Shown here piece by piece: positions 34,501 to 44,466 of a DNA stretch of 64,000 bases; the first letter of the stretch is position 1, and each line of letters begins with the position of its first letter. A program made the translations under genes and the position numbers. Source of the DNA: Siphonodentalium dalli (Eukaryota > Mollusca > Scaphopoda > Gadilida > Siphonodentaliidae); NCBI GenBank assembly GCA_032622095.1, contig CP136061.1, positions 213,806,373 through 213,870,372 on the forward strand, in the 5' to 3' direction. The notes under the pieces were generated by a model. It saw nothing but the letters and a program-made list of their open reading frames with translations. It was not told the DNA's origin and ran no database searches.

Positions 34501-35081
34501 TTTCTACTTGTGTCTGAACTTTCAATTGACACAGGTTGCAATTCACAAACTACACTCTTTGGTGAAACACAAACAGTCCTATCAGAAGTATTTGAAACAA
34601 AAACATCCACATAAGAATCACTATTGAAATTATAATCCACAAGTTGAGGAACAACATCTACTAGTGAACCTTTTGTTGCTGCTTGCATTATGGCACACGT
34701 AGCGTTATAAGGAAGTTTGTTGTCAATATAACATTTTATAACACTTTCACAATTGGGATTAAGAATTATGTTACCTTTTTCAGCACATTTCACAACCCCC
34801 AGTCTGTAATCCCGTTTGCTAAGCTCCTTCTCCCGCACAGATATGCAACGAAAGCACAGAAACCAAGGTGTAGGCAGTGGCGCTAGCTGCAGAAATCTGT
34901 TTCCAAAGTTATGTTTACACTCATCCTTTAGTACCTTAAGAATATTTGTACCAATTAATAGAGGTGTCTTTCTATTATACTTGCTATCAGGTACAACCAA
35001 TAACACACAACTTATTAGCTTGCTACCACTGAGTGAAGGAAACTTCAAAGTACATGGAATGAAGCCATTATATGGCAACAT
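31506..35081 (-). CDS. pol: Gypsy pol: RT, RNase H, integrase
   Basis: Numbered from the first ATG (35081) there are 1191 residues. RT: LDLKSGF (344-350) and YLDD (408-411). RNase H: HIDAS (Asp570) and FTDNNP (Asp637). Integrase: zinc-binding His823, His828, Cys858 and Cys861; catalytic Asp889, Asp948 and Glu984, giving the D-35-E spacing. All these residues are present. The protein would copy element RNA in capsids and join the cDNA to the host genome. The ATG is not the real start, because the frame continues upstream through a protease-like region to about 35267. No internal stop over these 1191 residues is notable for an element with other defects. Confidence 0.93.
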   Translation of the reverse strand: MLPYNGFIPCTLKFPSLSGSKLISCVLLVVPDSKYNRKTPLLIGTNILKVLKDECKHNFGNRFLQLAPLPTPWFLCFRCISVREKELSKRDYRLGVVKCAEKGNIILNPNCESVIKCYIDNKLPYNATCAIMQAATKGSLVDVVPQLVDYNFNSDSYVDVFVSNTSDRTVCVSPKSVVCELQPVSIESSDTSRNIIPNGSALGMIDIVSDRLSDGQLDVVHRLLVEYSDVFSHNDLDIGFYQGVKHKIPLKDETPFKQRHRPIAPSMLNEVRDHLHKLLAAGVIRRSHSPYASNMVLVRKKTGELRIVVDYRILNKRAVPDSYCLPRVEELLDRLSGNAYYSVLDLKSGFYNIEIQEEHKERTAFTAGNLGCFEYERLAMGLSGSPSTFQRVMEQCLDGLNLNICNVYLDDVIVYANSFDEHVSRLRQVFQRFQECGLKMSPKKCQLFKDKVVYVGHTVSTDGVTADTSKVEKIASWPTPTNPDELRRFIGFCSYYRKFVCNFSQKARPLTDLLPPTSKSKKKGKKKSIQKKWLWGEEQTKSFNVLKECLSSPPVLGYPDYSKPFELHIDASSQGLGSVIYQESDGNKRVIDYASRGLNAAERNYPAHKLEFLGLKWAITDKFSDYLYGNKFIVFTDNNPLTYVLSTAKLDATGHRWLSALAAYDFEIIYHPGKANGDADGLSRIPRMQDMEERQTIPGDSIKVVCNTMCLVQPYVQSLCMTEAVVDQLNTVEELDQMTDIDWRRLQNQDTLIGPWMAAVRRGAKPKKSEFEPSKENYALYRTFDSLKLQRGALFRETVINGQTRLQLVLPSSHVKLALKSLHDDIGHPGRDRMVSLLKDRFYWPGIDSTVDRWIQKCERCLRRKSPMTGKAPLVSIVTTQPMELLCTDFLTLETSKGGYQYLLVVTDHFTKYSQAFPCKNQTAKTTADVLLNNFISHYGFPHRLHSDQGANFESHLIKELCSLCGVQKTRTTPYHPMGNGVAERFNRTLLGMLGTLKPNEKEDWKKHVSHLVHAYKCTRHDTTGYSPFYLMFGRHPRLPLGVIFGLESNCHYDSSVRDYVTELRQSLQKAYATASEAARNAQNRQKINFDRKARGAVVHTGDRVLIKILAHSGRHKIADRFEKEVYTVKEQPNDDIPVFVVANEEGITRTLHRNHLLPLTSLPLDDERLAISPQRSAHKMIPQVRQVIVK

Positions 35082-35330
35082 CTTACCATCAGCACATTCT
35101 ATATTTAGAACTTGAGATAAGGATTCTATTTCAATATGCTTTAAATTTGAGTCGTAGAACGACTGACTAACTGATGATATACAGCTGCCAGAATATAGCA
35201 GACATGATGCATCTATGCCTTCAATACAGGCTGTTACTTCTGTAGGTTCACCATATAAATCAGCTGATTATGCTGCTACAGGGGGCCTTGGTTTATCAAT
35301 CACATCTACAGTTGACCCTACTCTGCAGAT
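35082..35330 (-). pseudogene. Gypsy protease region, defective
   Basis: In the pol frame this reads ACIEGIDASCLLYSGSCI, then SQSFY and ECADGKMLPYNGFIP, which is the pattern of a retroviral-type aspartic protease. The D-S/T-G active site reads YSG (Tyr codon at 35193-35195), so the catalytic Asp is missing. A TAA at 35268-35270 separates it from the gag end at 35318. Gag and pol are in different frames (-1), the usual arrangement for frameshift expression. Confidence 0.75.
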
Positions 35331-36388
35331 GTGTAATAGTTTAAAGACTTACCATTTCCCTTTGATCTACAAACATTAGATTTGTGACCATAGCGACCGC
35401 AAGCGTAACACTGAACTTGCTGCATGTCGTTGTTTCTGTTGCCTCTTGTTTGTTGCATTTTGTCAGTAGTCGATCTATCTGGTGGCCGCCATCTATCTGG
35501 GGGTTGGCCTCTTGGGTGTGTGAAGTTATTCATGTGTTGATGTCCACTATGTGCATTAGATCTCCCCGATGCTAGCGACTGACATGTAGATTGCAGTTTG
35601 TCGACCTTATCTGCCAATTGCATCACCATGTCTCTAAGTTGGGCATTCTCATCCGTCTTGGGTTGTGCTCCTTTGGCTGTCAACTGTCCTTTATTTGGGT
35701 GGTCCCTTTCGATTTCCCTTAAACATATAAGAAGTTCATCAAAAGTTTTAACCTGGTCAAACTTATAAGCAGAAATGTCTTTAAGATCTTGCCTCAGACC
35801 ATTAAAGTAAACAGTTCTCAAAAGTTTGTCACTCTCTTCCTTCTTAATGGCATTCATTCCCAAACCCTTGGCAATAATGCTTTCCAGTCGTGCCCCCCAT
35901 TGCACCACACTTTCACCCTCACGTTATCTTGCACTATACATCTTGCCTAGTATAGACTCACGTGTCTCTAAGTTCCCATACACTGACTCTAACTTGCCTA
36001 TCATTTCCATGCTCTGAGCAGTTGCACCCAAACTCATCACTAACTCGGCTGCTTCACCTTTGACTGACTTCCTGATGCAACTGACAACCTCACGTTCAGT
36101 CATACCATCAGACTTTACACACTGTAACTCATACTTCCAATAATCAAAACTTATCTCACATTTCTTATCTCCTGAAAACATGGATATCTTTACAGGATTT
36201 TTTACAAATACTTGCTTACCTCTTTCCTGATTCCCTTTCTGCTCACCCTGACCTACTGCATATTCCCTCAACCAATGCTGGAATGCTTCTGGTGTATCTG
36301 CTTTTGGTTTGACAGCCATTTCCTGGAATGCTTTCATGATTGACTGCATTTCAGCCTTTGACAAATCAACACCTTCACCAGTTGCCAT
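35318..36388 (-). pseudogene. gag: Gypsy gag with one internal stop
   Basis: The ATG at 36388 opens a frame of about 357 codons with a single TAA at 35924-35926 (codon 155). The product has a hydrophilic N-terminus, a retrotransposon gag core (MFSGDKKCEISFDYWKYEL...) with the stop inside it, a coiled-coil-like stretch, and one CCHC zinc knuckle CYACGRYGHKSNVC near residues 327-340 for RNA packaging. The stop should prevent full-length capsid protein from this copy. Confidence 0.88.
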
Positions 36389-36845
36389 GGTTAGAATGTA
36401 AGAAATTAGTGGTGCAAATGTGATTAAGAGCAGTTTGGCTTAAATATAGGTAAAATATATATATAATTGCCACCAGAGTTATGACTAAGTACAAACTTTA
36501 ACTACTGAAAAAAAATTTAATAAGTAGCAAAATTTTCTAAGTCGGACTAGCAAACTATATTTGCAATAACTAAAACTAAATTATTCAAAGTCCGACGCCT
36601 GGCTAAATATTGCTTAAAATTTAAAAGTTGACAAAGTTCAACTAAAAAAAGTTGAAAATTGGATATGCAAAATCACTAAGTCAAAATTGGGGTTGATTTG
36701 ACAAAATCAAAACTCACAAGTTCACATTCAAAAGCGAACAAATAAATTAAATATTCAAAATTCAGAAAAATTAAAGTCAATTTCAGAAAAAGTTGAATTA
36801 AAATTAAAAAATTTTAAACTTCAATTCAAAACATTTGAAAATTAA

Positions 36846-37340
36846 AGGCACGTGAGGCCTTGGTTGTCGAAAATATTCATATTTGTTCCAATCACCGTAA
36901 ACAGAAAAACATTAAAACGCATACAGTTTCGTTCATATATACCATGACCATCGCGTAAACAGCATGTTATCATAAAGATTTACTATATTTTACCTAAGCA
37001 AGAGCCTGATTGTGTTACAGAAGACAGCACAATGCTGCTGGCTAATCACACACAAAATGGCATAAACGCTCTTTATTCGTTCCATATCAGGAATTCACCA
37101 ACAAAGAACGCTCTTTATGTTTACCATCATAATATAAACAAACACCAGAAAAGTAACTTTTTATGCCTTTGTTTACACAACAATGGTCAAATATATGACA
37201 ATAACATACTGTTTATGCGATATTTCTTATTTGAATACGGACAAAGTCTGTCTACATTTTGTTGTTCTTTCTGTTTGTGGCGGTTTTTGACGGGTGGAAA
37301 TATTTTCACAGGATACCCACCGCCAAGGCCAACCGTACCT
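36846..37340 (+). mobile_element. MITE family A2 in the gypsy leader
   Basis: TTAA at 36842-36845 and 37341-37344. Ends AGGCACGTGAGGCCTTGG and CCAAGGCCAACCGTACCT. 495 bp. Very similar to the copy at 38625-39086, which lies in the opposite orientation, and more distant from the A1 copies at 5-18 kb. Confidence 0.92.
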
Positions 37341-37590
37341 TTAAATTTCAATGTAGAAATATTCAAAAAATCAAAGTCAAAATTTCAAGTCAAAATTAAG
37401 AATTTTCCTTGAAGTATCACTCGATAAGTGAATAATAATGTCCAACTTTATCGACGAGTTTTTACTAAAAGTTATGAATAAAGAAATCATTGTCATCAAA
37501 TTCATGAAACCAGATCAGCAAATGCAAAATTAATATTGCCAGTTTTTCTTCCCAAATCGCCAGTGGGTCAGTGGAACATTTGGAATTCCA

Positions 37591-37760
37591 TGATGTCACA
37601 ATTTAAAGTTAGACACTGCACTATATATAGACTTGACGTCAGAGATGATGTCAATACTGATAAACATAGAATCATCATATAAATAGATTGTGATGTCACT
37701 TCCAACAGTAATAAATAAATCCGGTTATAAATAACTCATGACGTCACCGATGATGTCACA
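37591..37760. promoter_or_regulatory. Cluster of CRE-like sites TGAYGTCA
   Basis: Two perfect TGACGTCA octamers (37634-37641, 37739-37746) and four TGATGTCA variants (37591, 37646, 37692 and 37751) in 170 bp. TGACGTCA is the binding site for CREB/ATF-type bZIP factors. The cluster lies in the 5' leader, about 0.5 kb inside the 5' LTR. A regulatory role is inference. Confidence 0.5.
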
Positions 37761-38201
37761 GTTGCTAAACATAGACGCTGCACAGGACTCCATTCGAACA
37801 AATTCTGACATCGTTCAATAACGGGCGTTGCTGAGAACAACCATATACCGCAATACAGGTTCCTGATAACCACGAATATCATGTAGCGTTAACGGAACCT
37901 TTGTTAAAATGTAAATAAAACTTTCTGGAGCATAGCCATTGATTATTAAAAGTTCTAATGGGTCGACGATCGATGATTTTAAAGGATTTATATTACCTCG
38001 AGTCTAGAGATAATCCGTTTCCGTATAAACAATCAGAATATCACAGAATCGCGCACAGAAAACGTGTGGCTCCTCATAGAATTCCTCCGGTAGCCGATAC
38101 AATGAGACCAATCAACGAGCTCCTTTGGGTCGCATGAACTGCGTCTCAAACGGGAATTCGTGGTGAGCACGAGAATATAACATTAACACTTCTGCTGCCG
38201 A

Positions 38202-38219
38202 TAGCCTTCGTGGGCGCCA
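38202..38219 (-). other. Primer-binding site
   Basis: Minus strand TGGCGCCCACGAAGG starts one base after the 5' LTR. TGG pairs with the CCA end of a tRNA primer and TGGCGCC is common in retroelements. I cannot name the tRNA with certainty. Confidence 0.75.
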
Positions 38220-38220
38220 G

Positions 38221-39486
38221 TGAAATAGGACTCAGCCTGTGGTGAGCTTTGAATCTCGGGCGGGTCTATTTCACGAATAACAACGAACACTGCTTGTCGT
38301 TAAAGATACATTTATATGTAGAATAAATCATTGTAATATGGTCATATTTCATGTATGAAGAATAAACCGAGCCCTGAAATATAAAATTGAACAGGCATTA
38401 AGTGATATGAATGAATCTAAAAGGAACACACAATGCTTTGCTTAAAGACTAAATTATAAAATGAGATTACATGACACTTTGGATTTAAATAAGAGCTAAT
38501 ATGGATTTAGATGATTGACGTGAATAGTAACTTTTTAAAGCTTGATTAAAGAAATGCAGAATTGCATCACATGGGAAATATATTAAAGATATCACAAGAA
38601 TTTACTACTTCCAATATTATTTAAAGACACGGTTGGCCTTGGCGGTGGGTATACTGTGAAAATATCTCCACCCGTCAAAAACCGCCACAAACAGAAAGAA
38701 CATCAAACATCAAATAATAAATATCGCATAAACAGTATGTTATGGTCATATGTTTGACCATTGTTATGTAAACAAAAGCATAAAAAGTTACTTTTCTGGT
38801 GTTTGTTTATATTATGATGGTAAATATAAAGAGCGTTCTTTGTTTGTGAATACCTGCTATGGAACTAATAAAGAGCGTTTGTGCCATTTGTATGTGATTA
38901 GCCAGTAGCATTGTGCTGTCTTCTGTAACACAATCAGGCTCTTGCTTAAGTAATATATAGTAGGTCTTTATGATAACATGCTGTTCATGGTATATATGAA
39001 CGGAACTGTATGCGTTTTAATGTTTTTCTGTTTACGGTGTTTGGAACAAATATGAATATTTTCGACAATTAAGGCCGCACGTGCCTTTAAATGGAATACT
39101 GTAAATGGGCATTATAAGATTGGGTGAATAATAAAAGCAATAGTTACCTTAGTTTGTGTGATAAAGGCCTGTTTTTGCGTATAAATAAATCCCAGTATAA
39201 CATGTAATTTGGAACTGGACAGATCGTCGACTGCCTTTGTTAACCGCTGGTGGCAATCTGAAAAAGCTAGATGAATAGCGTTTACAAGCGCGGGAAACCA
39301 AAGGCGCGAAAGTTCACGCACGGGTGATTACTGCTATGAGTGTTATGTCCGTATTATACAAGAAAGCCAAACTGCGCATGTGCGTGCTGTGTTAAGTGTA
39401 ATTGTTACTAGAAAACATTTGTGATTTAACCCCTGAAATACCATTGAGCAAGTGAACTATAAAACAATAAAAGTAGTCCTATTACA
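38221..39486 (-). repeat. Gypsy 5' LTR (interrupted by MITE)
   Basis: 1266 bp, or 800 bp without the MITE and one TTAA copy. Same ends as the 3' LTR. A 9-bp insertion ('gttaagtgt' region near 39393) is its main difference. It should hold the promoter, and the MITE lies inside it. Confidence 0.95.
38625..39086 (-). mobile_element. MITE family A2 inside the 5' LTR
   Basis: TTAA at 38621-38624 and 39087-39090. The other LTR shows a single ATTTAAATGG at this place, an exact empty site. Ends AGACACGGTTGGCC and GGCCGCACGTGCCT. 462 bp. Confidence 0.96.
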
Positions 39487-39490
39487 GTAT

Positions 39491-39541
39491 AAAAAGAGAA
39501 GGTCCCATAAATGGTCGCCGGATTTAGTGCACAGTACCTCT
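39491..39541 (+). mobile_element. Family-E half element, right piece
   Basis: Continues 29664-29792 after the gypsy insertion: 'aaaaagagaaggtcccataa', then 'gcacagtacctct' and TTAA (39542-39545). It matches the tip of the right arm at 3293-3635. Confidence 0.85.
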
Positions 39542-39545
39542 TTAA

Positions 39546-40300
39546 TTATAGAGCAGGAAATAGTAGTATATGCATTGAAACTGGTAACACAAGATTATAT
39601 ACTGCAAGTCACTTCTTAAAGAAATGAAGTTTATGAACAGCATAATGTTTCATTTTAGCATGCTCAGTTGTTTATATTAATAAAAGACTTACTGGTTGTA
39701 TATTGACAAAACATTCCTCTGCAGGAAAACAAATTTTGTTTATATAAAAGAAATCACCTGAGCACATGTTTACCTCAGAGATTGGCAACTTGAAATTGGA
39801 GACTGATCATTTTGGCAGTACCAGTTTTCTTCAGAAAACTTATCTTAATTGTTGTTAATTAACCTAAAAGAGACATATTAGTGATAGTTATTTCAATTTT
39901 ACTTTACATTGACGTGTATCCAGTATTTCCCAAACATTGAGTATCCATAGTCCTTAAGGACATTAAGACGCATATGTAGTCATGTACGTGCATTTACTTC
40001 CGTAAATACTTTACACATTGTTGTGCCTGTTCCAAAACCTGTATCACATGCCACATCTGCTCATGTTGAGCCAGTTGATCCGAATCCGAAACAATCTACT
40101 TAAGTTTAGCATGTTGTTCCAAAACTATCGGCAAAATCTCTCAAACAATCTAAGCAGTGTAAAAAGGATTGTACAGATCTGGTTCTAACGGGGAAAGGTC
40201 GAAAGGGAAAGGTATATTTCACTAAACAGTTACTTGATTGTGTGAAAACGGGAAAGGGCATGCAAACACTATACAATATTGGGACAATGCAAGCCGATAC
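39546..40300. other. Unannotated DNA before the LINE fossil
   Basis: A Lys/Gln-rich frame near 40020-40250 might be the linker upstream of the LINE RT, but stops interrupt it. Otherwise nothing is recognised. Confidence 0.35.
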
Positions 40301-40317
40301 ACTCATAACTGTTACTG

Positions 40318-41605
40318 GAACTGATGATCGATGGCGTAAACAAACTTAAGACTGGTACATCTTCGGGACCAGATGATATAACGGCTGAGCACTTAACATT
40401 CTGCGAGTCATATTTTGAAGTGCTTTACCATAGTCGTCAATGCTATAATCAAACATGGAAACCTTCCACCAAATTTGTTGAAAGTGCCCATTGTGCCCAT
40501 CTTGAAAAATAAAGCTGGGAATATTGCCGTCAAAGACAACTACCGTTCAGTAGCGTTATCCAGTGTTATTTCGAAAATATTGGACATGGTGTTCAATAAA
40601 TGACGGCTGCATATTTGTATTAAAGGAAGCGACACGACATTGTAGTTCTAAGGATACTCCTGTTTGCGCGTGCTTCTTGGACGCAAGCAGAGCGTTCGAT
40701 CGAGTCAACCACGAAATGCTCTACGTCATCTAGAGCAATGATCAGTGCCATCAGCTATTACTCGGATCCTTAAGGACTGGTTTCTAAATCAGATGCATTA
40801 TGTTCGCTGGGGACAAACATACTCGACATGCTTCCGACCCACTAGTGGTGTTAGACAGGACGATATTAAGCCCCTTAGTTATTATTGTGTACACCAACGA
40901 GATTAGCGAAAGACTGAGTCCATGTGATATTACCTGCATTGTTGGCAGTGCAAAACCAATCGTTTATGTTATGCTTAGCCTGATGATATGTATATTATTG
41001 TGGAGGGACTACGTCGTTTATTGAGAACATGGGAACACGAGTCTAAGAAGATTGATATAGCTTATAATATTATAAACTGTGGGGATGACTTTTATCCCTA
41101 AATCTCTTCATATTCGGTCATTTCCAAAACTATACTTAATTGGCAATGAACTCAAGTTGGTTTCCTCCTATAAGTATGGCAGACATAAACTCAACAACGA
41201 TTTTTCGATGATAATGATACTATGCGTCAATATGAATATCGGTCTATATGCGCACGCTCACATATGCTTATTAGAAAGTTTTACAAATATTTGCCGAATG
41301 TGAAAGTGTATTTATTTCAAATGTTCGTATCTCCATTATATTGTGCATATCTTTGGATTAACTATACAAAACGCTATTACAGAACACTTAGTTTGTTTTA
41401 GAAATGCATACAGAACGATTATGGGTTATGAGAGATCATGTAGTGCGAGTGGGATGTTTGTAGGTGATTCGAAAGGGTATGGATTGCTTGAGAGAATTTA
41501 TAAATCTGTAAACAATATTTTGAATGTTATTTGTAACTCAGATATAATATATCAGTCTAATTTAATCACTGGAATCAACTTCTTTATATGTAAGTTGTAA
41601 TTATA
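40318..41605 (+). pseudogene. Decayed LINE reverse transcriptase
   Basis: Spread over several frames: GVNKLKTGTSSGPDDITAEHL, then NLPPNLLKVPIVPILK and NYRSVALSSVISKILD (40324-40603), CACFLDASRAFDRVNHEML (40660-40720), SGVRQDD (about 40840), LADDM in the YADD position (about 40975), then SSYKY, AYRTIMGYERSCSASGMFV (41343-41600). The motif order is that of a LINE RT. Many frameshifts and stops show it is old. Its sequence type differs from the LINE at 20 kb. No endonuclease domain is seen. Confidence 0.85.
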
Positions 41606-41630
41606 TGTTGTATGTATGACTATATATGGG

Positions 41631-41695
41631 CAGAGTAATTAAACAAAGTGAAGGGATTCACAATCTCACACGAACTTTGTTTATTTACTCTGCAG
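41631..41695. repeat. 19-bp inverted repeat (hairpin)
   Basis: CAGAGTAATTAAACAAAGT pairs with its complement after about 27 bp, one mismatch. It lies just after the LINE fossil and may belong to its 3' end. Confidence 0.7.
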
Positions 41696-41699
41696 GTCA

Positions 41700-42930
41700 G
41701 AACCAAATGGATCTACCAGTCAGTTCGAATAATAAATTGCAAATAAAACTGGACATTTTCTTAAATAGCTCTATGATTTTTGCCAGCATGAACAGAGTTA
41801 TTTCATGTCGCAACGCAAAAGAGCCCAGAACGCGAATACGTGATCACGCACAAACAAACCGGCGTCATGACAGATGACTGGAAAATCTCAACAAATGGAG
41901 TTGAAAGGGTGTCCAATTTATGAACCGCGAGTTTGGTTGAAGAGGCGTGCGTGGTTCATCGCTTTTTTTAAGTGGCGAGTCTGGCGACTTCAGTTATTGC
42001 CTGTGAACTTTGGGAACGTTCATGTAACCGTATCGCGATTTCGACTGATTCTTACGGAAGCAAATTGTGTGAATGCAGAGGGTGTGTGATTATTAAGATA
42101 TACTGTGAATGGCTTTAAATTCGTTGGTATAAATTTTCTTGGTTCAGCCATTTATGACTTTTTCGTGGACTCGTAAATTCGTGGGTCAGCCGGTACTAAA
42201 TGTCACCTCCAAACCCCCAAATAATAACACCGTGACTAAAATCCAACTGATAGAAGAGCAGACACCTCGACGAGCCATCGGAAATTGCGCATCCGCATGC
42301 ACTGCAGGCGTAATTAGCATGTCGCGTGTCCAAGTTTGTGGTGCCGACTATCAAGAATGTTAACGCCGGGATTGTATTACCGGCACTTAAGCTCTTAATT
42401 GAAAGTACTCGCTTCTCAAAACAATCAATGCGAGAATGGAGATTATTTAGCGAAACCAACATTAATCTGCACGATATAAAATACAACCATAAACGGTCAA
42501 CTGCATAATAACGATATATCAACTAAGTTAAATACACACAACCTGTATTATAAACAAGGTAAGTCTTCATCGCCGGTCCGCTAGGGTGGCATGTAACTCT
42601 TATACAGTAGGCAAACATATAATCACTATTAAACACCCACAAACCAAACTCAACCAACGCTCTTCAGCGGCACTATAGCATACAAACGTGGGTTGTAGGA
42701 GAGGGCTGATAGCCCTTTCAAATCATCCCGGGGAGCATCCCAAACTCCAAACTTCTTTTTATTCAACTGCATAATGCAAATGTCTCTTAAAAGCTTGTTA
42801 AAAGTGGTAAGATTGATTTTCGGCCTCCTACAACTCCTGGATTACCTGACCTAACAATATATAGTTCGATGATACTGCTCTACTTATACGCAAGTAGCTA
42901 ACGATTCGGTTGACACCGCACTCGGCTCCA
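41700..42930. other. Unannotated DNA
   Basis: Small open frames on both strands near 42139-42522 overlap and show no family. Confidence 0.35.
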
Positions 42931-42935
42931 ATTCC

Positions 42936-43154
42936 TGTCAAATATATCGGATAGGAAAACGCGGCGAGCACGTGGCATACGATGAGGAAACCCGTGCGAA
43001 AATTGCGAGACATTGTATAGACAGCGGTGTTGCCAGCGCATCTCAGAAATATTCTGCAATAATGAACCGGAAGGTTAGGGAGGTTAGTGAAACTGTGAGG
43101 AGTATGTGCGACCAGTGTCTGAAACTAAAACGAACGGTGTGTGCGCACCCTTAA
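42936..43154 (+). pseudogene. HTH-like DNA-binding fragment
   Basis: An open frame of about 72 codons ends at 43154. It contains YDEETRAKIARHCIDSGVAS followed by ASQKYSAIMNRKVREVSETV, a charged helical pattern like the N-terminal helix-turn-helix of some transposase or recombinase proteins found in invertebrate repeats. No catalytic domain follows. Identification is weak; it could also be chance or a host exon. Confidence 0.35.
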
Positions 43155-43479
43155 GATTGTCAAAGTCACCACGTGGAAACACACTCATGCTCGGCAATTA
43201 GACGTTAAAGTTAGAAAGTGGACCGTAGATATTCTGCCATTAAACGGACATGGCTCATTCGAATCTCCAAATTTTGTCTACGTAATTTGGAGGGACGGAT
43301 ACGATAGGTCGATATACACGAACTATTGATATGCCGGATTCATATGCTTTGAAAAACGCTTGCCAAAGTCACAGCCATTTTCCAGCCGTTTTAAATTTTT
43401 TGCCCAATGCTCTTTTTTGCTACCTTGCTACCATATCAGGAATAGAATAACACGGTACGTTCTTTTCTGCACTCTAAAT
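43155..43479. other. Unannotated DNA
   Basis: No continuation of the HTH-like frame and no other feature recognised. Confidence 0.35.
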
Positions 43480-43960
43480 AATGGGGAGGCAATATTGCTC
43501 CTCGGAGGGGCAATATTTGCATCTCTTGAGTTGCACTATTTCACCTACTAACCAAAAGGCTAACTTGCTTCTCCATTGGGGGTGATAGGAGCCGAGGAAC
43601 AATTTGTCCCTCATGTGACCCAAGTTCATCCCCGTCGAAGCACAATTTGTCACTCAGTGGGAGATATACGTAATCACTCAGGAGGCGCAAAGACGACCCC
43701 CCATGGAGAGGTTATAATCTACCCCTTTTGGGGAGATGGTGAAATAGTGCCCCTCCGGGAGGTAGTTTAGGCACCCCCCCCCGAAGGAGGGTTCATATTT
43801 TACCTCCCGGAGAGGCAACCTTGCAGTTTTTGGAGAGCCACTCCGGGATGCACTTTAGCCAACCCCCCAAGGAGAGTTCATATTTTACCTCCCAGGAGAG
43901 ACACCCTTGAAGTTTTTGGAGAGCCACTCTGACACTCTTGGTGTGCAAATTTACGCACCC
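43480..43960. repeat. C/G-block repeat region with ~86-bp units
   Basis: 'ttcatattttacctccc' plus 'gtttttggagagccactc' occurs twice (about 43790-43868 and 43876-43950). The preceding 300 bp has short alternating GGGGAG / CTCC blocks such as GGGGAGGCAATATTGCTCCTC that can pair locally. Confidence 0.65.
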
Positions 43961-44466
43961 AGTTGCATCAGTTGAGCATTAGGATGTTCCCTCCCCGGGG
44001 AGGCAACCTATCACTCAAGAGAAGTAACATGAACAATCTCGGGTGATGGCACTCTGACACTCTTGGTGCACAAAGTACCCTCCAAGAGTGACAGAGCACA
44101 AAGATGTTACATCCATGGAGAAGAAAGGATGGTTGAGCCCATTCTAAGCCAAAAAGAACCTTTAAATGTATAGATTGATTTGCACATGTGGATCAAATAA
44201 CAATGGAGATAACAATTTAATTATTTATTTAAAAAATCCAAAAATAATAAAAACATAGTTCAGAGCATTTATGGTTTCAGCTTGATTTAATTACAACACC
44301 ATGTTTCTTACCATGAATAATAAGAGAAATGAAGGTCTTTAATGTTCTCAGAAATGTTCACTAGATTTTGCAATAAAATTATTTATGCATCTATGTATGT
44401 TCATTCCATGTAACACTGTACTAGTACTAATAGGAGCTTGCACTAATGGGTCTATCATTTATATGA
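43961..44466. other. Unannotated DNA
   Basis: Continues with 'cactctgacactcttggtg' motifs from the preceding block, then AT-rich DNA. No gene. Confidence 0.4.

Larger units (their letters stand above)
36389..38200 (-). other. Gypsy leader with low-complexity DNA and MITE
   Basis: Untranslated leader between primer site and gag. 36440-36845 is a simple run of TTAAA/TTCAA-type sequence. A MITE occupies 36846-37340. The part at 37591-37760 carries six TGAYGTCA motifs. Confidence 0.7.
29793..39486 (-). mobile_element. Ty3/gypsy LTR retrotransposon, near full length
   Basis: Two LTRs (29793-30583 and 38221-39486), GTAT duplications at 29789-29792 and 39487-39490, primer-binding site, polypurine tract, gag and pol in that order on the minus strand. 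Without the two inserted MITEs it is about 8.7 kb. The order RT, RNase H, integrase is that of Metaviridae. I see no envelope gene or clear chromodomain. By eye the LTRs differ at about five bases and one 9-bp indel outside the MITE, so the insertion is recent. Defects: a gag stop, a stop before the protease, no protease catalytic Asp, and a C-terminal frameshift. Confidence 0.95.
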
